Assembly: GCA_949357655.1 (NCBI GenBank)
Contig: CASHTG010000002.1
Coordinates: 496,001-560,000, forward strand
From: Parascedosporium putredinis
Lineage: Eukaryota; Ascomycota; Sordariomycetes; Microascales; Microascaceae
Direction of reading: 5' to 3'
DNA length: 64,000 nucleotides
Shown piece after piece: positions 40,301 through 52,500 of the stretch (its first letter is position 1; each line of letters opens with the position of its first letter). The translations under genes and the position numbers were made by a program. A model generated the notes under the pieces. It was not told where the DNA came from, searched no databases, and saw only the letters and a list, made by a program, of their open reading frames with translations.

Positions 40301-40577
40301 AGGACTGCTTCCGCAGATGGTAACACTCGAGCTTCGTGGTTGAAACGACTCCTGTGCCGCCCTTCGGTGCTCGTTGATCTCTTCTTGCCTCCTGCCCCCG
40401 ATAAGGACCTTTTTCTTCAGCTTGCCGCTGGTGGAATTTGCTTTCCTTACGGCCTCAGCACATTTCCGATTGAGAGCGCGAGACCGCTTCTCCCTTTTAG
40501 GACCCCGTTCTCGTTCTTCCCTTCGCCGCCCAGTTCGGACTAACACGCCCACGACAACACGACGACTCGAATCGACA
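31368..40577. other. 9.2-kb region without a recognisable gene
   Basis: I find no convincing coding region in this interval between coronin and the DENN gene. The left end is coronin 3' flank. An AT-rich patch with TATATA runs lies near 32060-32095 and a TG microsatellite at 33476-33500. The last 500 nt are C/T-rich promoter and leader sequence of the DENN gene. Open frames of up to 216 codons (for example 38264-38914) have mixed composition, no domain and no supporting splice structure. A non-coding transcript or a fast-evolving gene cannot be excluded. Confidence 0.5.
33476..33500. repeat. TG dinucleotide microsatellite
   Basis: About twelve TG units lie in a gene-free region. They create a His/Thr run in the minus-strand open frame there, which is not a gene. 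Confidence 0.95.
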
Positions 40578-43391
40578 ATGGCGCCCTCGCTCACTGCCCA
40601 TCCCTCCTTCACTCGTCCTCGGACGAGTGACCGTGAGGCTCGTCCTAGCACCCGCGATCAGGGCGATACCAGCCTCATCATCCCTAGCCGGACCTCGTCT
40701 CTCCACTCGCGCATCACCCAGCCTATCCCGTCGACCCTCAATGTTAAGCCGCAGCAGAGGACTCCCAAGACTCTCACCCACGCCTACATGGTGTGTGGTG
40801 TCGGTCGCGAGCCCTCGCAGTGGGTCAAGGCTCCCGCACCCACCCAGGGCAAGATTGGCCACATGAAGGGTGCCGTCGGCCAATTCTGGCTTCCCGAGAT
40901 TCTGGGTAGCAGCCCCAGGTTGGAGCAGGACAACGAGATTGCTCGTTCTCTCCACGCTGCAATGAGGGTAAATTTAGAGTCCTCCCCTTCCATCTTGTCT
41001 CCTGTTTCCGGAGTATCGGGACCCGCTCCACCCTGTTGAGGGTGTTGAACGCGGGCCTGGTGCACCGTGAATAGGTGATGCTAGTCCTCTCCTAACACGT
41101 AGTCTTTTAGGCATGCTTCCCTCACGATGTCGAAATCTGCACCGGTCGTAGCCAGCCTCACTGCGTTCACCATGCGTTTGTACTCCAGCAAGACTCGTCC
41201 CACACACTCTACGGTATCTGCCTTCGCGTCTGGTCCCGCGCTGATGAGAAGCGAGCGGAGACGATCCGTGACCTCCGACGACGCACTGAGTCTGACTTCT
41301 ACGACAACCCCGACGAGACCTACTGGATCCCCTACTGCTTGTCGTTCCTCTCTAGGTACCCGCTCTACAACCTCCTCGGTGACTACCTTCGAGGCATGTG
41401 GATCCACTGGAACAAGGCCACCAACCTCTTCCACGCGGAAGAGGTGTCCCGTATTCTCAGTTTCCCGGCACCTCGTCTCAACGATCTTGTTCGTATCGAC
41501 ATGAAGGACTATGCTCTCTGCTACCAGTTCCCTTCATCGCCCACCGGTTTCCAGAACTTTGCCATGTGGCCTCTGTTCTGCTGCTTGTCGATCCCCAACA
41601 TTGTCGGTGTCATCGAGGCCGCCATTTCGCCCACGCGCCGCATCATCTTCGTTTCTCACTATCCCGCCATGTTGACGATGGCGGCTGAGACGATCCGCTT
41701 CTGTGTCCGCGTGTACGAGTGGAGCGGTCTCTACGTTCCGGTCGTCCATGCGCGCCACGCCAAGGAGCTCGTACAGGAACCTGGCCCGTATATCCTTGGT
41801 ATCACTGCCGAGTGCCGATCTCTCTTCACCGCCCCTACCGACGCCCTTGTCGTCGATCTGGACCGCAACTTCGTGCTCACCTCGAGCCCGCCTACCGCCT
41901 TGACTGTCGGCCAGCGCAATAAGTTTGTCACTCGCCTCACGCAGTCGCTCAACGGCGATGTCACGCCCTCGGGTGTCCCCGCCCACCTCCGCTCGGCCTA
42001 TGGCGGCGGCAAGCTCGTCCCCGCGGGCCAGATCATTGTGATGCGCGGTGAGGTTGAGTCTATCCAGGACCCCGAATGGTGGAACCAGGACTCCATCATG
42101 ACGGTGATGGACCACGTCTGCGAGAAGATGGGCCGCAACACTGGTCTCAAGGCCGTCTTTGGCGGCTCGGTCAAGAAGCCTCTGATGACCAAGGTTTCCA
42201 TGCGTCACCTCAACGAGATTGTCCGCGAGCGCAACCAGTACTCGCGTGACGCGCTCGAGGCCTGGCAGGACTTCATCAACCTCAAGGGCCGCATGGATAC
42301 GGAGCTCAGCAAGGTGACAAAGCGCAACAACTACCTGGTGGAGGAGCTGGAAAGCTGGAAGCAGCAGTTCCTCAAGTTCCAGGCTTTCGCCGAGCAGCTT
42401 ACCAAGGAGACCCAGGACCTCAAGGTCAAGATCGAGGGCCACAAGCGGGAGAACCGCCGCTTGGCCGGTCTTCTCGACCAGCAAAGGACGACAATGCTCG
42501 CATGAATGTCCGCCTTGTGGGTACGGAGAAGCAGCGCGACGATGCCCTCGAAGCCCTCGTCCTCCAGCAGGAGATTGCCGAGGAGCTCGAGCGCGAGCGC
42601 AAGAGGAACAAGAAGGAATTGGCTGCGCTCCAGCATACCAACCAGACGATTTCGCGCCAGCGCGACGAGGCCCGCCGCGTGGTCCTCCACCTGCGCAGCC
42701 TCATCAGCGGGCAGCGCCACCACATGGAGCACATTGTCGAGTCTCTTACCAAGCCCGAGGACATGACGGCCGAGCTCGAGGTCGGCTTCGAAGGCGAGGA
42801 GCTCGAGGGCGAGGTCAACGAGGCCATGCTCAAGGCTCTTCGCAACAGCAAGCGCGTCTCGAGCTCAAGCTTCTCGGACGTTGCCGACAGGCACCTTAAG
42901 GACAAGACGGACGCCATCGCCCACATCATCCGCAACATTGCGGAGCAGTGCCAGGCGGCCGTCGAGGGTCTCCAGCTCGCGCAGGATGCCGAGATTCACG
43001 AGAGGAGCGCCTCGCGCCGTGGCAGCACTCTCTCCGCCGCCGTCAGCGAGGATGGTACGCACTCTGCCGTCACCTCGGAGGCGGACGACAGCCTTCTCCA
43101 CCCGTCTGGACGCGCGTCCAGCATCCCGCCCACTCCTGATCTCATCCCCAACAGGAGCAGCACGGCCATGTCGTTCACCTCGACGGCGACGACGCCCGAG
43201 CGTTCGAGCCAACAGTTTATGGTGCGGGAGGATATTCCCACCAAGATTGTCGAGGACGACGCCGAGGACTACGAGGAGGCGAGGAGCGATGCCGAGCCCC
43301 TCCCCACGATGTGGTGGTGGGCAAGCATGCCCAGGGCCTCATCCATAGGCCATCGGGCGCCAGGATCAGCGCGCTCGGCTCTTCTCGTTAA
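40578..43391 (+). CDS. DENN (AEX-3) domain protein with C-terminal coiled coil
   Basis: DENN proteins act as exchange factors or regulators for Rab GTPases in membrane traffic. The specific Rab is unknown. Exon 1 (40578-40967) starts MAPSLTAHPSFTRPRTSDRE, and a 143-nt intron follows (40968-41110). The DENN core has VWSRADEKRAETIRDL, then YWIPYCLSFLSRYPLYNLL, IISPTRRIIFVSHYP-like sequence near 41630, and LFTAPTDALVVDLDRNFV in the dDENN part. From about 42220 the protein is a long, charged coiled coil, then a Ser-rich and acidic tail. Two frame breaks occur, at A3 (42483-42485) and C4 (43302-43305). One base at each gives a continuous protein of about 890 residues ending RISALGSSR at 43391. Without the second repair the frame would run on to 43440. 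The upstream open frame from 40374 lacks an ATG and is leader sequence. Confidence 0.88.
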
Positions 43392-45149
43392 GGAGACGGA
43401 AACAGAAAAAATGAAGAGCAGCAACTCGGGACACGACTAGCACAGTTCCGTTTTGAGCGTCCAGTTTCTTGCATGATACCATTTTCCCTCGTCACTCACC
43501 CTCGCCCTTGTCCCGCCTTATTTGTCCTTGCGGCACATGCATCTTTTATGTAGCCTCGTTACCACTCGAGATTTCTCTCGATCTCTCTCTCGATGTCGAA
43601 TTTCCTCAACACTCTTCGTCTCGCCTAGACGTCCACCTATCTACCTAGCATTTTCTTGTCTCGTACCACCAACCGTGTCTTACCTACTGGCTCTGCATAT
43701 AGAAGCAAGCCGTGAGATGTCGCTGCCCAGCCGTCCTTTGTTGTCTCGTGTGTTTCCACTTTTATAATTCTTGTTTATACGATATCTTTTTTCTTATTGA
43801 AGACCAACTTTTTCTTCTTCTTCTTCAAGGTTTTTGGGGTTCTATACCGTGTTTCGCCGTTTCGGCACTTGCCTGCTTCTTTGCTCGTATCGTCTCTTTT
43901 AATCGTTCCGTACCAAGGCGTATTGATAGTTATATCCTTCTCTCACTCTCCCGCTCTCTCGCTCTTTTGCTCCCTTGACCCGTTTATGTGTTTCCAATAT
44001 GCTATTCTTCGTGTAGGGGTAAGGGAGGGGTAAGGAAAAGAAAAGGACAAACCAACTATTCCAAAAGAAAGAAAAAGAAAAAGGTCCGAATTCGCATGGA
44101 GCGAAAGGATGGACTAGGAGAACTGGAGAAGGACGGTGTCCAAAGGGATCCATTTCCATGGCTTCTCTCACCGCCGACCGGCTTCAAGTCCGAGGTTTGG
44201 TTTGGAGGATTGGAAGCTCAAGTTGATTTACTTGTCACCGGAAGGGGGCCCGTTGTTTAGTGTTCGCTTCGTGTCGCTCCTTGATGGCTCGCAAGCCAGT
44301 CGGCCTTTTTGTTTTATTTTTCTCCTCTAGAGAGTCTTCTGTAGCCTTTGTTGCATATCTGAGAATACGTCTTATCGACGGCGTGTCTACTATACTACGT
44401 TTTATTGAAATGATTGCCTGTTGATGTGTGCTGTGTGACCCTCGAGATGCTATGTGGTTGCTTGTCAACGCGCTTGGCGTTCTAAATCAATGAATTAGCA
44501 ATTCACTTATTTAGGTTATGACTTTGCGTTGCGTCCACTTGTATTCTTCGGTAACATCACCTTGCCAATTTGGAGCTTGAGCGAGTCGCGGCATGAAGCT
44601 AATACATGTAGGTCCACATTGGCAGAAAATAAAGTGGCTTATCGATAACAGCTTTTTTTTTTCTGATGAACGCCGCACGCACTGCTTGATCCTTTCAATG
44701 TGAGAAGGCAAACATAGCTAGCGCAACGCTTTTGTATTCTCTTCTTTGCTCTCCCCTCAATTTTTTCTTCAGTCTCGCCAAAACGATTCGCCGAGGCTCG
44801 ATTTATCTTGAATTGTTTTGTCATCGAACCCGAATATCTTTGCGATTGCCAGTGCTCCTTTTCCTCTTTTCGACTGAGCATCCATCTTTGCGCCGTCAAC
44901 GTGACACCCACGATCCGACGCCTCTCTGAAGAGGAACTTGTTACAAACGAGATACGATCAAGCAACTGATTTTTCCCAACAATTGAGAAAATCCCTTTGC
45001 ATCTTCTTCTCATTCCTGACCTAGGTCGTAGGAGAAGAAACGAAAGGAAACGTCACCGAAGAACAGCCAAAACAAACCCCATCATCTACCAAGCCAGCCG
45101 CACAAACGCACACTCATACACGGGGCCGAACCACCTTCCTCGCGCAGAA
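43392..45149. other. Intergenic region: DENN 3' flank and BCD1 promoter
   Basis: The sequence is T/C-rich in the first 600 nt, consistent with a 3' UTR and downstream flank, then mixed. A minus-strand frame of 124 codons (44639-45013) has no recognisable feature. I see no gene or RNA. Confidence 0.55.
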
Positions 45150-46646
45150 ATGGGCGACACGCTCCTGACGAACCTGTGCGCCATCTGCCACATCTCGACC
45201 CCCAAATACAAGTGCCCGCGGTGCGGACGCGGACGTGTTCGCTCGCGTGCACCAAGAAGCACAAGGCGTGGTCGTCGTGCAGCGGGGTGCGAGACGCGAC
45301 GGCATACGTGCCCAAGAAGACGCTCGCCACACCGGCGGGCGTGGACCACGACTATAATTTCATCAGCGCCATTGAGCGGTCTCGGGAGCGCAGCGAGCGG
45401 GTGCTCGTCGGGGAGAAGGGCATCATCGGAGAGCGGGAGCTTAGGCGGCCCGTGACGGTGGAAAATGTCGAATATAGGTACAAGGATGGCAAGGCGAGGC
45501 GGGTGCTTGTGACGCGGACTCTCGGGGCGGGCCGGGGAGGAGGAGGAGGAGAGGGCGCTGGAGCTGGGGGTGGGGGTGGTGGTGGTGGTGGTGCGGATGG
45601 TGCAGGGTGGGGGATATGACGGTGAGGTTGCGGAGGTTCGACATCATGGCGGTGAGGGCGCCCGTGGGCATGAGCCGGCGGCAGGAGAACGAGACGAGGT
45701 ACTTTAAGCGGTCCAAGAGGATCGAGTGGTACGTGGAATTGTTCTTGGTGGGTGGGGAGGCTGGCGTGGAGAAGGAGAGAGTGACGATGAGGATCGCGGA
45801 CGACTGGAAGGTATCCGACGCCTTTCTCAAGAACAAGACGACAAAGTTCTTTGGCGTCTCTGGTGCCGCGGACGCAGGGCTGCCGAACCACGACGGTAGC
45901 CAGAGTGTGCCCGTGCCCGTGCCGGCGACGGCGGCTAGCACCCTCTGCATCGAACGTTTTCGAGGCAGGACGAGACTTCGGGCGCGTGGCTGCCCGCCGC
46001 GACGCTTTGCACGCAGAATTTCCGCACCGCGGCCTGGTTCTCCAAGACGCACCCCGATCGACCCGCTGGCGGCGGCGGCGGCGGCGGTGGTGGCAGTGGC
46101 GGCGGCGCGTCCGTGTCCAGCGACGCGGTGGACGCCCTCAAGGAGCGGCTGAGCTTCTACCTCACGCGGCCAGCCACGACGTCGAGCGCGCCGACGACCC
46201 TGGTGCCGTTTGACCCGAGCGAGAAGCTGCACGACGTGCTAGCCGGGACGGTGGTGCTCGAGTACCCGACCCTCTACGTGATTGAGAAGCGGGCGGGGAT
46301 CCCCGCGGGGTTCGTGGTCGGGTCGAAGCGGAAGCCGAAACGGAGGGAGAGGGAAGGAGAGGGCGGGGGTGGGCGATGGGGGAAGAGGAGGAGGCTGGAG
46401 GATGGGGAGGTGGAGGGCAAGGGGAAGGAACGGGTGGAGAGCGAGGAGGAAAGCGAGAGTGGTAGCGAGAGCGAGAGTGATGGTGGGACGAGCAGCAGCA
46501 GCAGCAGCAGCAGCGGTGAAGATCAAGAAGAGGAAGAGGAAGAAGAAGTGCTTGAGGAAATGAGCCTATCGGAGGGAGAAGGGGAGGGAGTAGGGAATGA
46601 AGGGGAAGCGGGCGAAGAAGATGAGCTCGATTTGGGGGAAGGTTGA
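45150..46646 (+). CDS. BCD1: BCD1-like HIT zinc-finger protein (box C/D snoRNP assembly)
   Basis: BCD1 is a nuclear factor needed for box C/D snoRNA accumulation. The start MGDTLLTNLCAICHISTPKY opens a HIT zinc finger: CAIC and CPRC, then, after one frame break near 45225, TCSLACTKKHKAW. The conserved core follows: HDYNFISAIERSRERSER, then LRRFDIMAVRAPVGMSRRQE and RYFKRSKRIEWYVELFL, and later TQNFRTAAWFSKTHP and YPTLYVIEK. A poly-Gly stretch (about 45535-45600) and a second Gly run (46065-46110) interrupt it. The tail has basic clusters (RKPKRRER, GKRRR), probably nuclear localisation, a Ser run, and a strongly acidic end. Frame breaks also occur at G5 (45609-45613, one added base) and near 45950. 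No intron is evident. Confidence 0.88.
45535..45600 (+). repeat. Glycine-encoding GGA/GGT low-complexity run
   Basis: A purine-rich run of GGA, GGG and GGT codons inside BCD1 encodes an almost pure glycine stretch. Such runs are prone to length change and sequencing error, and the nearby frame break at 45609-45613 fits that. Confidence 0.8.
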
Positions 46647-47175
46647 GGTGAATCTCTAGATTCCTTGTTCACATAGATTGCTACGTTTAGATTGCAAAGA
46701 TACCCTAAAATACGTTATAATGGCCAGTAGTCATGTTCGTTACTTTTCTCTACGCAGCCTCTTGACTCTTTGCTTCATTAAGAACGCATGATCTACTCTT
46801 CTCAAGCTCGTCCCTGCAATAGTGTAGATCCGCAAGTATTGCTTAGCTGGATGATGACTAATCACATCCACAGTTGCACGAGGATCGCAAAGGCGTGAAC
46901 GAGCAACGCAACAGGTGAGCTTTTCTTGAAAGCTTGAAGCTCGAAGCTCATTGTCGATAAATTTCACATCGGACCACATACACCAATTGATACCGCGCAA
47001 CTCATTTTCTCATAGCACTTGCACTGGCAAACCTGTCCCAACCTTGAGTAACCTAGAACAACGCATCAGCCCACCCAATTCCGCTGGGACTCGCCCCCGT
47101 TTCCTCTTCATTGAGCCAATCCCGCAAGCTTCACCAAAAACCTTTTTTTTTCCCCGCGGGTGAGGCTCACTCACA
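46647..47175. other. Intergenic region between BCD1 and the seryl-tRNA synthetase
   Basis: These 529 nt separate two genes in tandem. The region is more AT-rich than the genes. I see no motif beyond short T tracts just before the synthetase start. Confidence 0.55.
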
Positions 47176-48908
47176 ATGAGCTCCCGCGCCGTGTCCGCGA
47201 AAGCGGCATCCTCACCCTCCGCCCGCGATGCCGCTTCTCCCCTTGTACCGTCTTCACCACCACCACCACCTCCTCCTCCCCGGCCCCTAGCCTCGTCCGT
47301 TTCCTCTCCAGCACCCGCCGCACCCACAGCGAGAACAGCAGCAGCAGCGGAACTACCTCTAGCACGCCCAGCACCGCACACAGTAGCAGCGCACCGCCTC
47401 CGCGCCCCGCCGTGCCGGGCATAGACTCCCCGCGACGCGGCGACCTCCCTCCGCGCCCAAACCCATCATCGACATACGGCACATGCGCGAGGACCCCGAA
47501 CTCTACGCGCAAAACTGCATCGAGCGCAACTACGCCCGCCAGAGCACCTACCCGCACCAGATCCGCGCCCTCTTCGAGCAGTGGCAGAAACTCCAAGCCG
47601 ACTCGCGGTCCTCCGCGAGGAAGCCAACGCCGCCAAGCGCGCCCTCGCGGGGCTCAACAAGGCCGCCGCCGCCCCTCCTCCTCTTCGGCCTCGGCCGGGC
47701 CCTCGTCCACCGACAGGGTAGCCATCGTAGACCGCGACGTCGTCTTACGCCGCGCCCGCGAGCTCAAAGTCGAGCTCCAAGGCGTCGAGGAAGCCGAAGC
47801 CGGCCTCGTCGACGAGATGCAGGCCCTCGCCGAGGCCGTGCCCAACCTCACCAGCGACTCGACCCCCGCGGCGACGTGCCCCGCCTGCTCAGCTACATCA
47901 ACGACCCGCCCCCGGGCTTCGGCCAGCCCGGCGGCCCTTCCCACGTCGACATTGGCACCGAGCTCGGCATCCTCGACTTCGCCGCCGCCGCCTCCTCCTC
48001 CGGCTGGGGCTGGTACTACCTCGTCGACGGCGCCGCCGAGCTCGAGCACGCCCTCACCCAGTACGCCCTCGCCGTCGCCTCCCGCCACGGCTGGCGCCAG
48101 GTCTCGCCCCGACCATGGTCTACGGCCACGTCGCCGCCGCCTGCGGCTTCCAGCCCCGCGACCAAAACGGCGAGCAGCAAATCTACTCCGTCGCCCGCCC
48201 CGACGACTCGGACCCCAGCAGCAGCAGCAGCAGTACCCCCTCCGACGCCACCGCCGCCCGCCGCCGCGCCAAGCCCGAGCTCGTGCTCGCCGGCACCTCG
48301 GAAATCGCCCTCGCCGGCATGAAGGCCGACACCACCCTACGCCACGAGACCCTCCCCTCCGCCGCGTCGCCGCCTCCCGCTGCTACCGCGCCGAGGCCGG
48401 CGCCCGCGGCCTCGACACCAAGGGCCTCTACCGCGTCCACGAGTTCACCAAAGTCGAGCTCTTCGCCTGACGCCCCCGACCAAGAGGTCGCCGACGACGT
48501 CTTTGACGAGATGCTCGACATCCAGACCGAGATCATCGGCTCCCTCGGCCTCCACTGCCGCCTCCTCGAGATGCCTTCCACCGACCTCGGCGCCTCCGCC
48601 GCCCGCAAGTGCGACATCGAGGCCTACTTCCCCCCGCGTCTCCCGCGACGCCGGCTGGGGCGAGATCACCTCGGCCAGCATCTGCACCGACTACCAGACC
48701 AGGCGCCTCGGCACCCGCCTCGCCTCCGGCCCCGCCGCAAAGTCGGCGGCTTCCCTGGACCGTCAACGGCACTGCTCTCGCTGTTCCCAGGGTGCTCGCC
48801 GCCCTCTTGGAGAACGGCTGGGACGAGAAGACGAGGACTGTGGTTATCCCCGAGTGCTTGAGGCCCTGGATGGATGGCAAGGAGAGGATTGAGAAGATGG
48901 TGGAGTGA
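47176..48908 (+). CDS. DIA4: Seryl-tRNA synthetase, probably mitochondrial (Dia4-like)
   Basis: This class II enzyme charges tRNA-Ser. Visible parts are the N-terminal tRNA-binding arm (HMREDPELYAQNCIERNYAR, then DRDVVLRRARELKVELQ), the core entry HVDIGTELGILDF, and GTSEIALAGMKA. Motif 2 reads RCYRAEAGARG with GLYRVHEFTKVELFA, then EITSASICTDYQTRRLG, and motif 3 NGTALAVPRVLAALLENG. It ends at TGA 48908. Because fungi usually have a separate cytosolic enzyme, and this one has a long Ser/Thr/Arg-rich leader (with RFLSSTRRTHSENSS in one frame), I infer mitochondrial targeting. I chose the first ATG (47176), but the leader needs a frame jump, so the start is tentative. Several further frame breaks fall at C- and G-rich runs (about 47470, 47600-47700, 47860, 48110, 48350-48460, 48640). 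The gene is very GC-rich. Confidence 0.9.
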
Positions 48909-49520
48909 GAAGAGAAGATCGTGATTTTCTTCTGCTCTTTTCCAAGGAGAAGAAGCGGAACCCGTAATCCACCTGTGCACATATATAGATCCCCTCTGTA
49001 ACAATATCCCAACCCCCATGTACAAAAATCAATCAGTCATCGTCTTGAAAGACGCCAATCTCCGCAAATCACGTCACTCACACACACTCCTCGTCCTCTG
49101 CATGTCAGCTGCCACATTACGCAAAACGAACGGAGAATAGGGTTGCATCTTCAAAGCTTAAGGAGATGATACATCAATCTTTTGAAATAAAATAGTGCCT
49201 GCTTTACTTTATAAATGTGTCTCAACAAACTAATCGCAAAAGTAGCAATGAAGCATGAGAAGAAAGAAAGATGAAAGTGGAATGACGGAGAAAAATAAAC
49301 AAAGACTAACAAAACGGCAACGTCCCGTCGTGCACGCATCGTAATCGTGACAATTGAACCCCTCCCAGCTTGAACTCCACGCTCGAGGCTCTCAGCCAGC
49401 CAGTTCCCAAGTACAGAAGGAGAAAACAAGGAAAAAGTCAAGTACAAAGGGGGAGAAAAAGAGACCAGCACAAGCCCGCCTACTTCGTCTCCAGATAACT
49501 GTCTACCCCGGTGTCCTCCT
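48909..49520. other. Convergent intergenic region
   Basis: These 612 nt lie between the stops of two convergent genes (synthetase and coiled-coil protein). The region holds their 3' ends. I see no further element. Confidence 0.6.
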
Positions 49521-52500
49521 TCATGACTGCATGAGCACAACCTCGTTCCCTGCAACGGTCCCGTCCGAGATTGTTGAGCCCACAGCACTCTCTGTCCACT
49601 CGCTACGGGAGTCGTAATCACTATCATACGAGTCCTCATCCGAGTACTCTCCAGACTGCCTGGTGCTCGACGTGATCGTCGTCCCGCGACTGCTCCTCCG
49701 TAGAGTGCCCGCATCGCTCACCTCGCCATCGTCGTCATCATCACCATGGCCATCTACACTCTCGTCACCCTCATCATCCAACCCCTCGTCGGTACCGTCC
49801 AGAGTGCTGCCCATTGAGAGGCCGGACTCAGCGGGGAGAGGGATATTTCGCCTAGTTACGACAAGCTCGCCCCCGTGGGGGCAATCTCGTCATCCTCCTC
49901 TTCGCCCTCCCTGACAGGCTCGACGACATTCTCCTTGTCGAGATCTCCGTATTTCTTGTTGAGAGCGCCCCCAGCTGTTCTTCCTCATGCCACCGCGCCC
50001 GACGCCCGAGGGCGCCTTCACGCTATGACTGCGCTTAAAGCCGCCAGTGGGGACGTTGTTTGTGATCTGACTCAGGGAAACGATGCGCCTCGATGCGCCT
50101 CCACCCATGCTGGAGTTGAGATTCCTCTTGGGTGTAAGGGCAATTGGGACGTTGGACTTGACAACGTCTGAGCTCGACTTGCCTGTGCCAGCGGGTCCGT
50201 CGCCCTTGGTTCGGACACGCTTGCGGCTCATGGCATCGTTCGCCTTGCTTTGCTTAGACATGAGTAACACCCGGGAATGGTTCATGACACCCTCAAGGAT
50301 TCTGCGTTCAAGGCCCTCGGCGCGCTCGTCCATCTCATTGAGCTCATCCTTGCGCAGCCGGAGTGCGGTCTCGAGCGAGGACACATCCGCAGTGAGCCTC
50401 GTCTTTGCTTGGTGAGGCCTTCCTGCTCTGCCCTAAGGCCGAGCACGCTTTGCTTCAGGCGCTGTTCCTCGGCGCGGAGCTCGGCCAAGGTTGCCTCCAC
50501 TTGCTCCTTTTCGGTGAGCTTGCGCTCCAGGGCAATGGTGGTCTCCTGGTAGGTCTTCTCGCGGTCCTCATGCTCATCTGCAATGCGCTGCGTTTGAGAG
50601 GCCAAGAATTGTGAGATGCCTGCAGCTGTCCGGATAACCTCGCCGTGGATCTTGTCTAGAGTATCGAGCTGAGCATACGCTTCGGTTGCCGCCTGCGTGT
50701 GGTCCACGATTCGGTCAAGCTTTTCTTGCACGAGGATATCATCGTATCGCTCCGCAATAAGCCTGTCGAGCTTTTCGGTGACATTGCTGTCATCGTACTC
50801 CTTGTCCATGAGTTTATCAAGCTTGTCATGCACGCCACTATCGTCGTATTCCTTGTCCATGATTTTATCGAGCTTCTCGTGCATGCCACTATCGTCATAC
50901 TCCTTGGCCATCAGCTTGTCCAGTTTTTCATGGACGCCGCTGTCGTCGTACTCCTTGTCCATGAGTTTATCGAGCTTATCATGAACACCACTGTCGTCGT
51001 GCTCCTTGTCCATGATCTTGTCAAGCTTTTCATGGAGGGCACCATCATCATACTCCTTTTCCATGAGCTGATCGAGCTTCTCTCGGAGGGAAGAGTCATC
51101 ATATTTGCCCTCGATAAGCCTGTCTAGCTTCTCCTGGACGTCTGCGTCGTCGTACTTGGGGATGTCGGGAAGCATAAGAGGTTCGGGCTTGGCTTCGTCA
51201 ATCTTGTCCTGGATGGTGCTTGTCGCGGTCTTGGCGTAATCGTAGTGCTGGCCAACGAGAGCGAGGACGTCGCTCATGGCCTCGAGAAGCTTGGGTTGGA
51301 GCTCTTGGACTGGTCCCTGGAGCTCTTCAACAGCAGCGATGGCCTGCTGAACTTGGTCACGGGTCTGCTCATGCTGTGCCTTTTCATCGCTATGGTTGTC
51401 GTCGGCGCGAGTAACAAGGTCCTCGACGCGGCTAAAGACGGTTTTGGACGCCTCTTCCATCTTCTCAAGTGACTCGGTAACAGTCGACCCGAGAGTATCA
51501 ATGAGGAGCTTTAGTTCTTCGGCGACGGCTTTAGTCCCCATGACTGCAGCCTCCGTCTCTTCGTCCCTAGTCTCGCCTGCCTTGGCACGCTCCTCCATGG
51601 TAGCCTGGAACTCTTCGTACTTGGCTACGAGCTCGTCCACACGCTCATCAATCTTGGAGCTCAATGCTACCGTGGTCGCCTCAAACTTTTCGTCGGCATC
51701 GAGCTTGACGCCAACCACACCAGCGCGAGATTCCTCGAATTCGATCTTCATCACCTCAAACATCTCGCGGAGGTCATCGCCGACGGTCGCGTTGTTGTTA
51801 ATAGTCTCGCCCATCTTCTCGAGCAGCTTGCCAACCGTTTCTACGCCTACGACGCCATCCGCTAATCGAGACTTGGTCATGTCTTGGAATTCGGTGAGGA
51901 AGGTCTTGATCTCGTTGACGCGCTCACTGACCTCGCCCACCTCGGCGTGGTTCTCCTCCATGGACTTGGTGTGAGCTTCACTAAGGGCATCAACGCGGTC
52001 CTTGATGTCGTTCACCATGATGGATAGCTCTTCCTTGGAAGGCAAGGATGACAGGCCGCAGTTGGACATCTCAGTCACCATGTTCTTGACGTCCATGCAG
52101 ACGGCCTCGACCGCCTCAATATCGGTGCGCGTAACCTTCTCAGGGTTCTCGAGTTCCTTATCGGCGCGCTCCTTCATCTCGTCGTAGGCCGCGGAAACGT
52201 GGCTAATGAGTGACTCAAGCATAGTGACGTCCTCCTTGCGGGAGGTATTTTCCATTTGCGTGGAGACAGAGCTAAGGGTCTCCCGAGTTTCCAGAATAAG
52301 GGTTTCGAGGGAGTCAATGTGCTCCTTTCGTACAGAAGTTTCACCGTCGATGAGGTCATCCAACTTGGCCTTGGTATTCCTAAGAATGGTCTCAATAGCC
52401 TGGACATCCTCCTTGAGCGTTGTTTCGGGTGCATCGTCGGGGCCCTTGCTCGCTTCTTCCTTGGCAACCTGTAGGCTGTCAACGGCTTCCTTGATGGCAG

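Noticed and set aside
50699..51127. Plus-strand frame of 142 codons rich in Leu/Val/Phe that looks like a membrane protein
   Set aside because: It is the antisense shadow of the nine 17-residue repeats of the coiled-coil gene.
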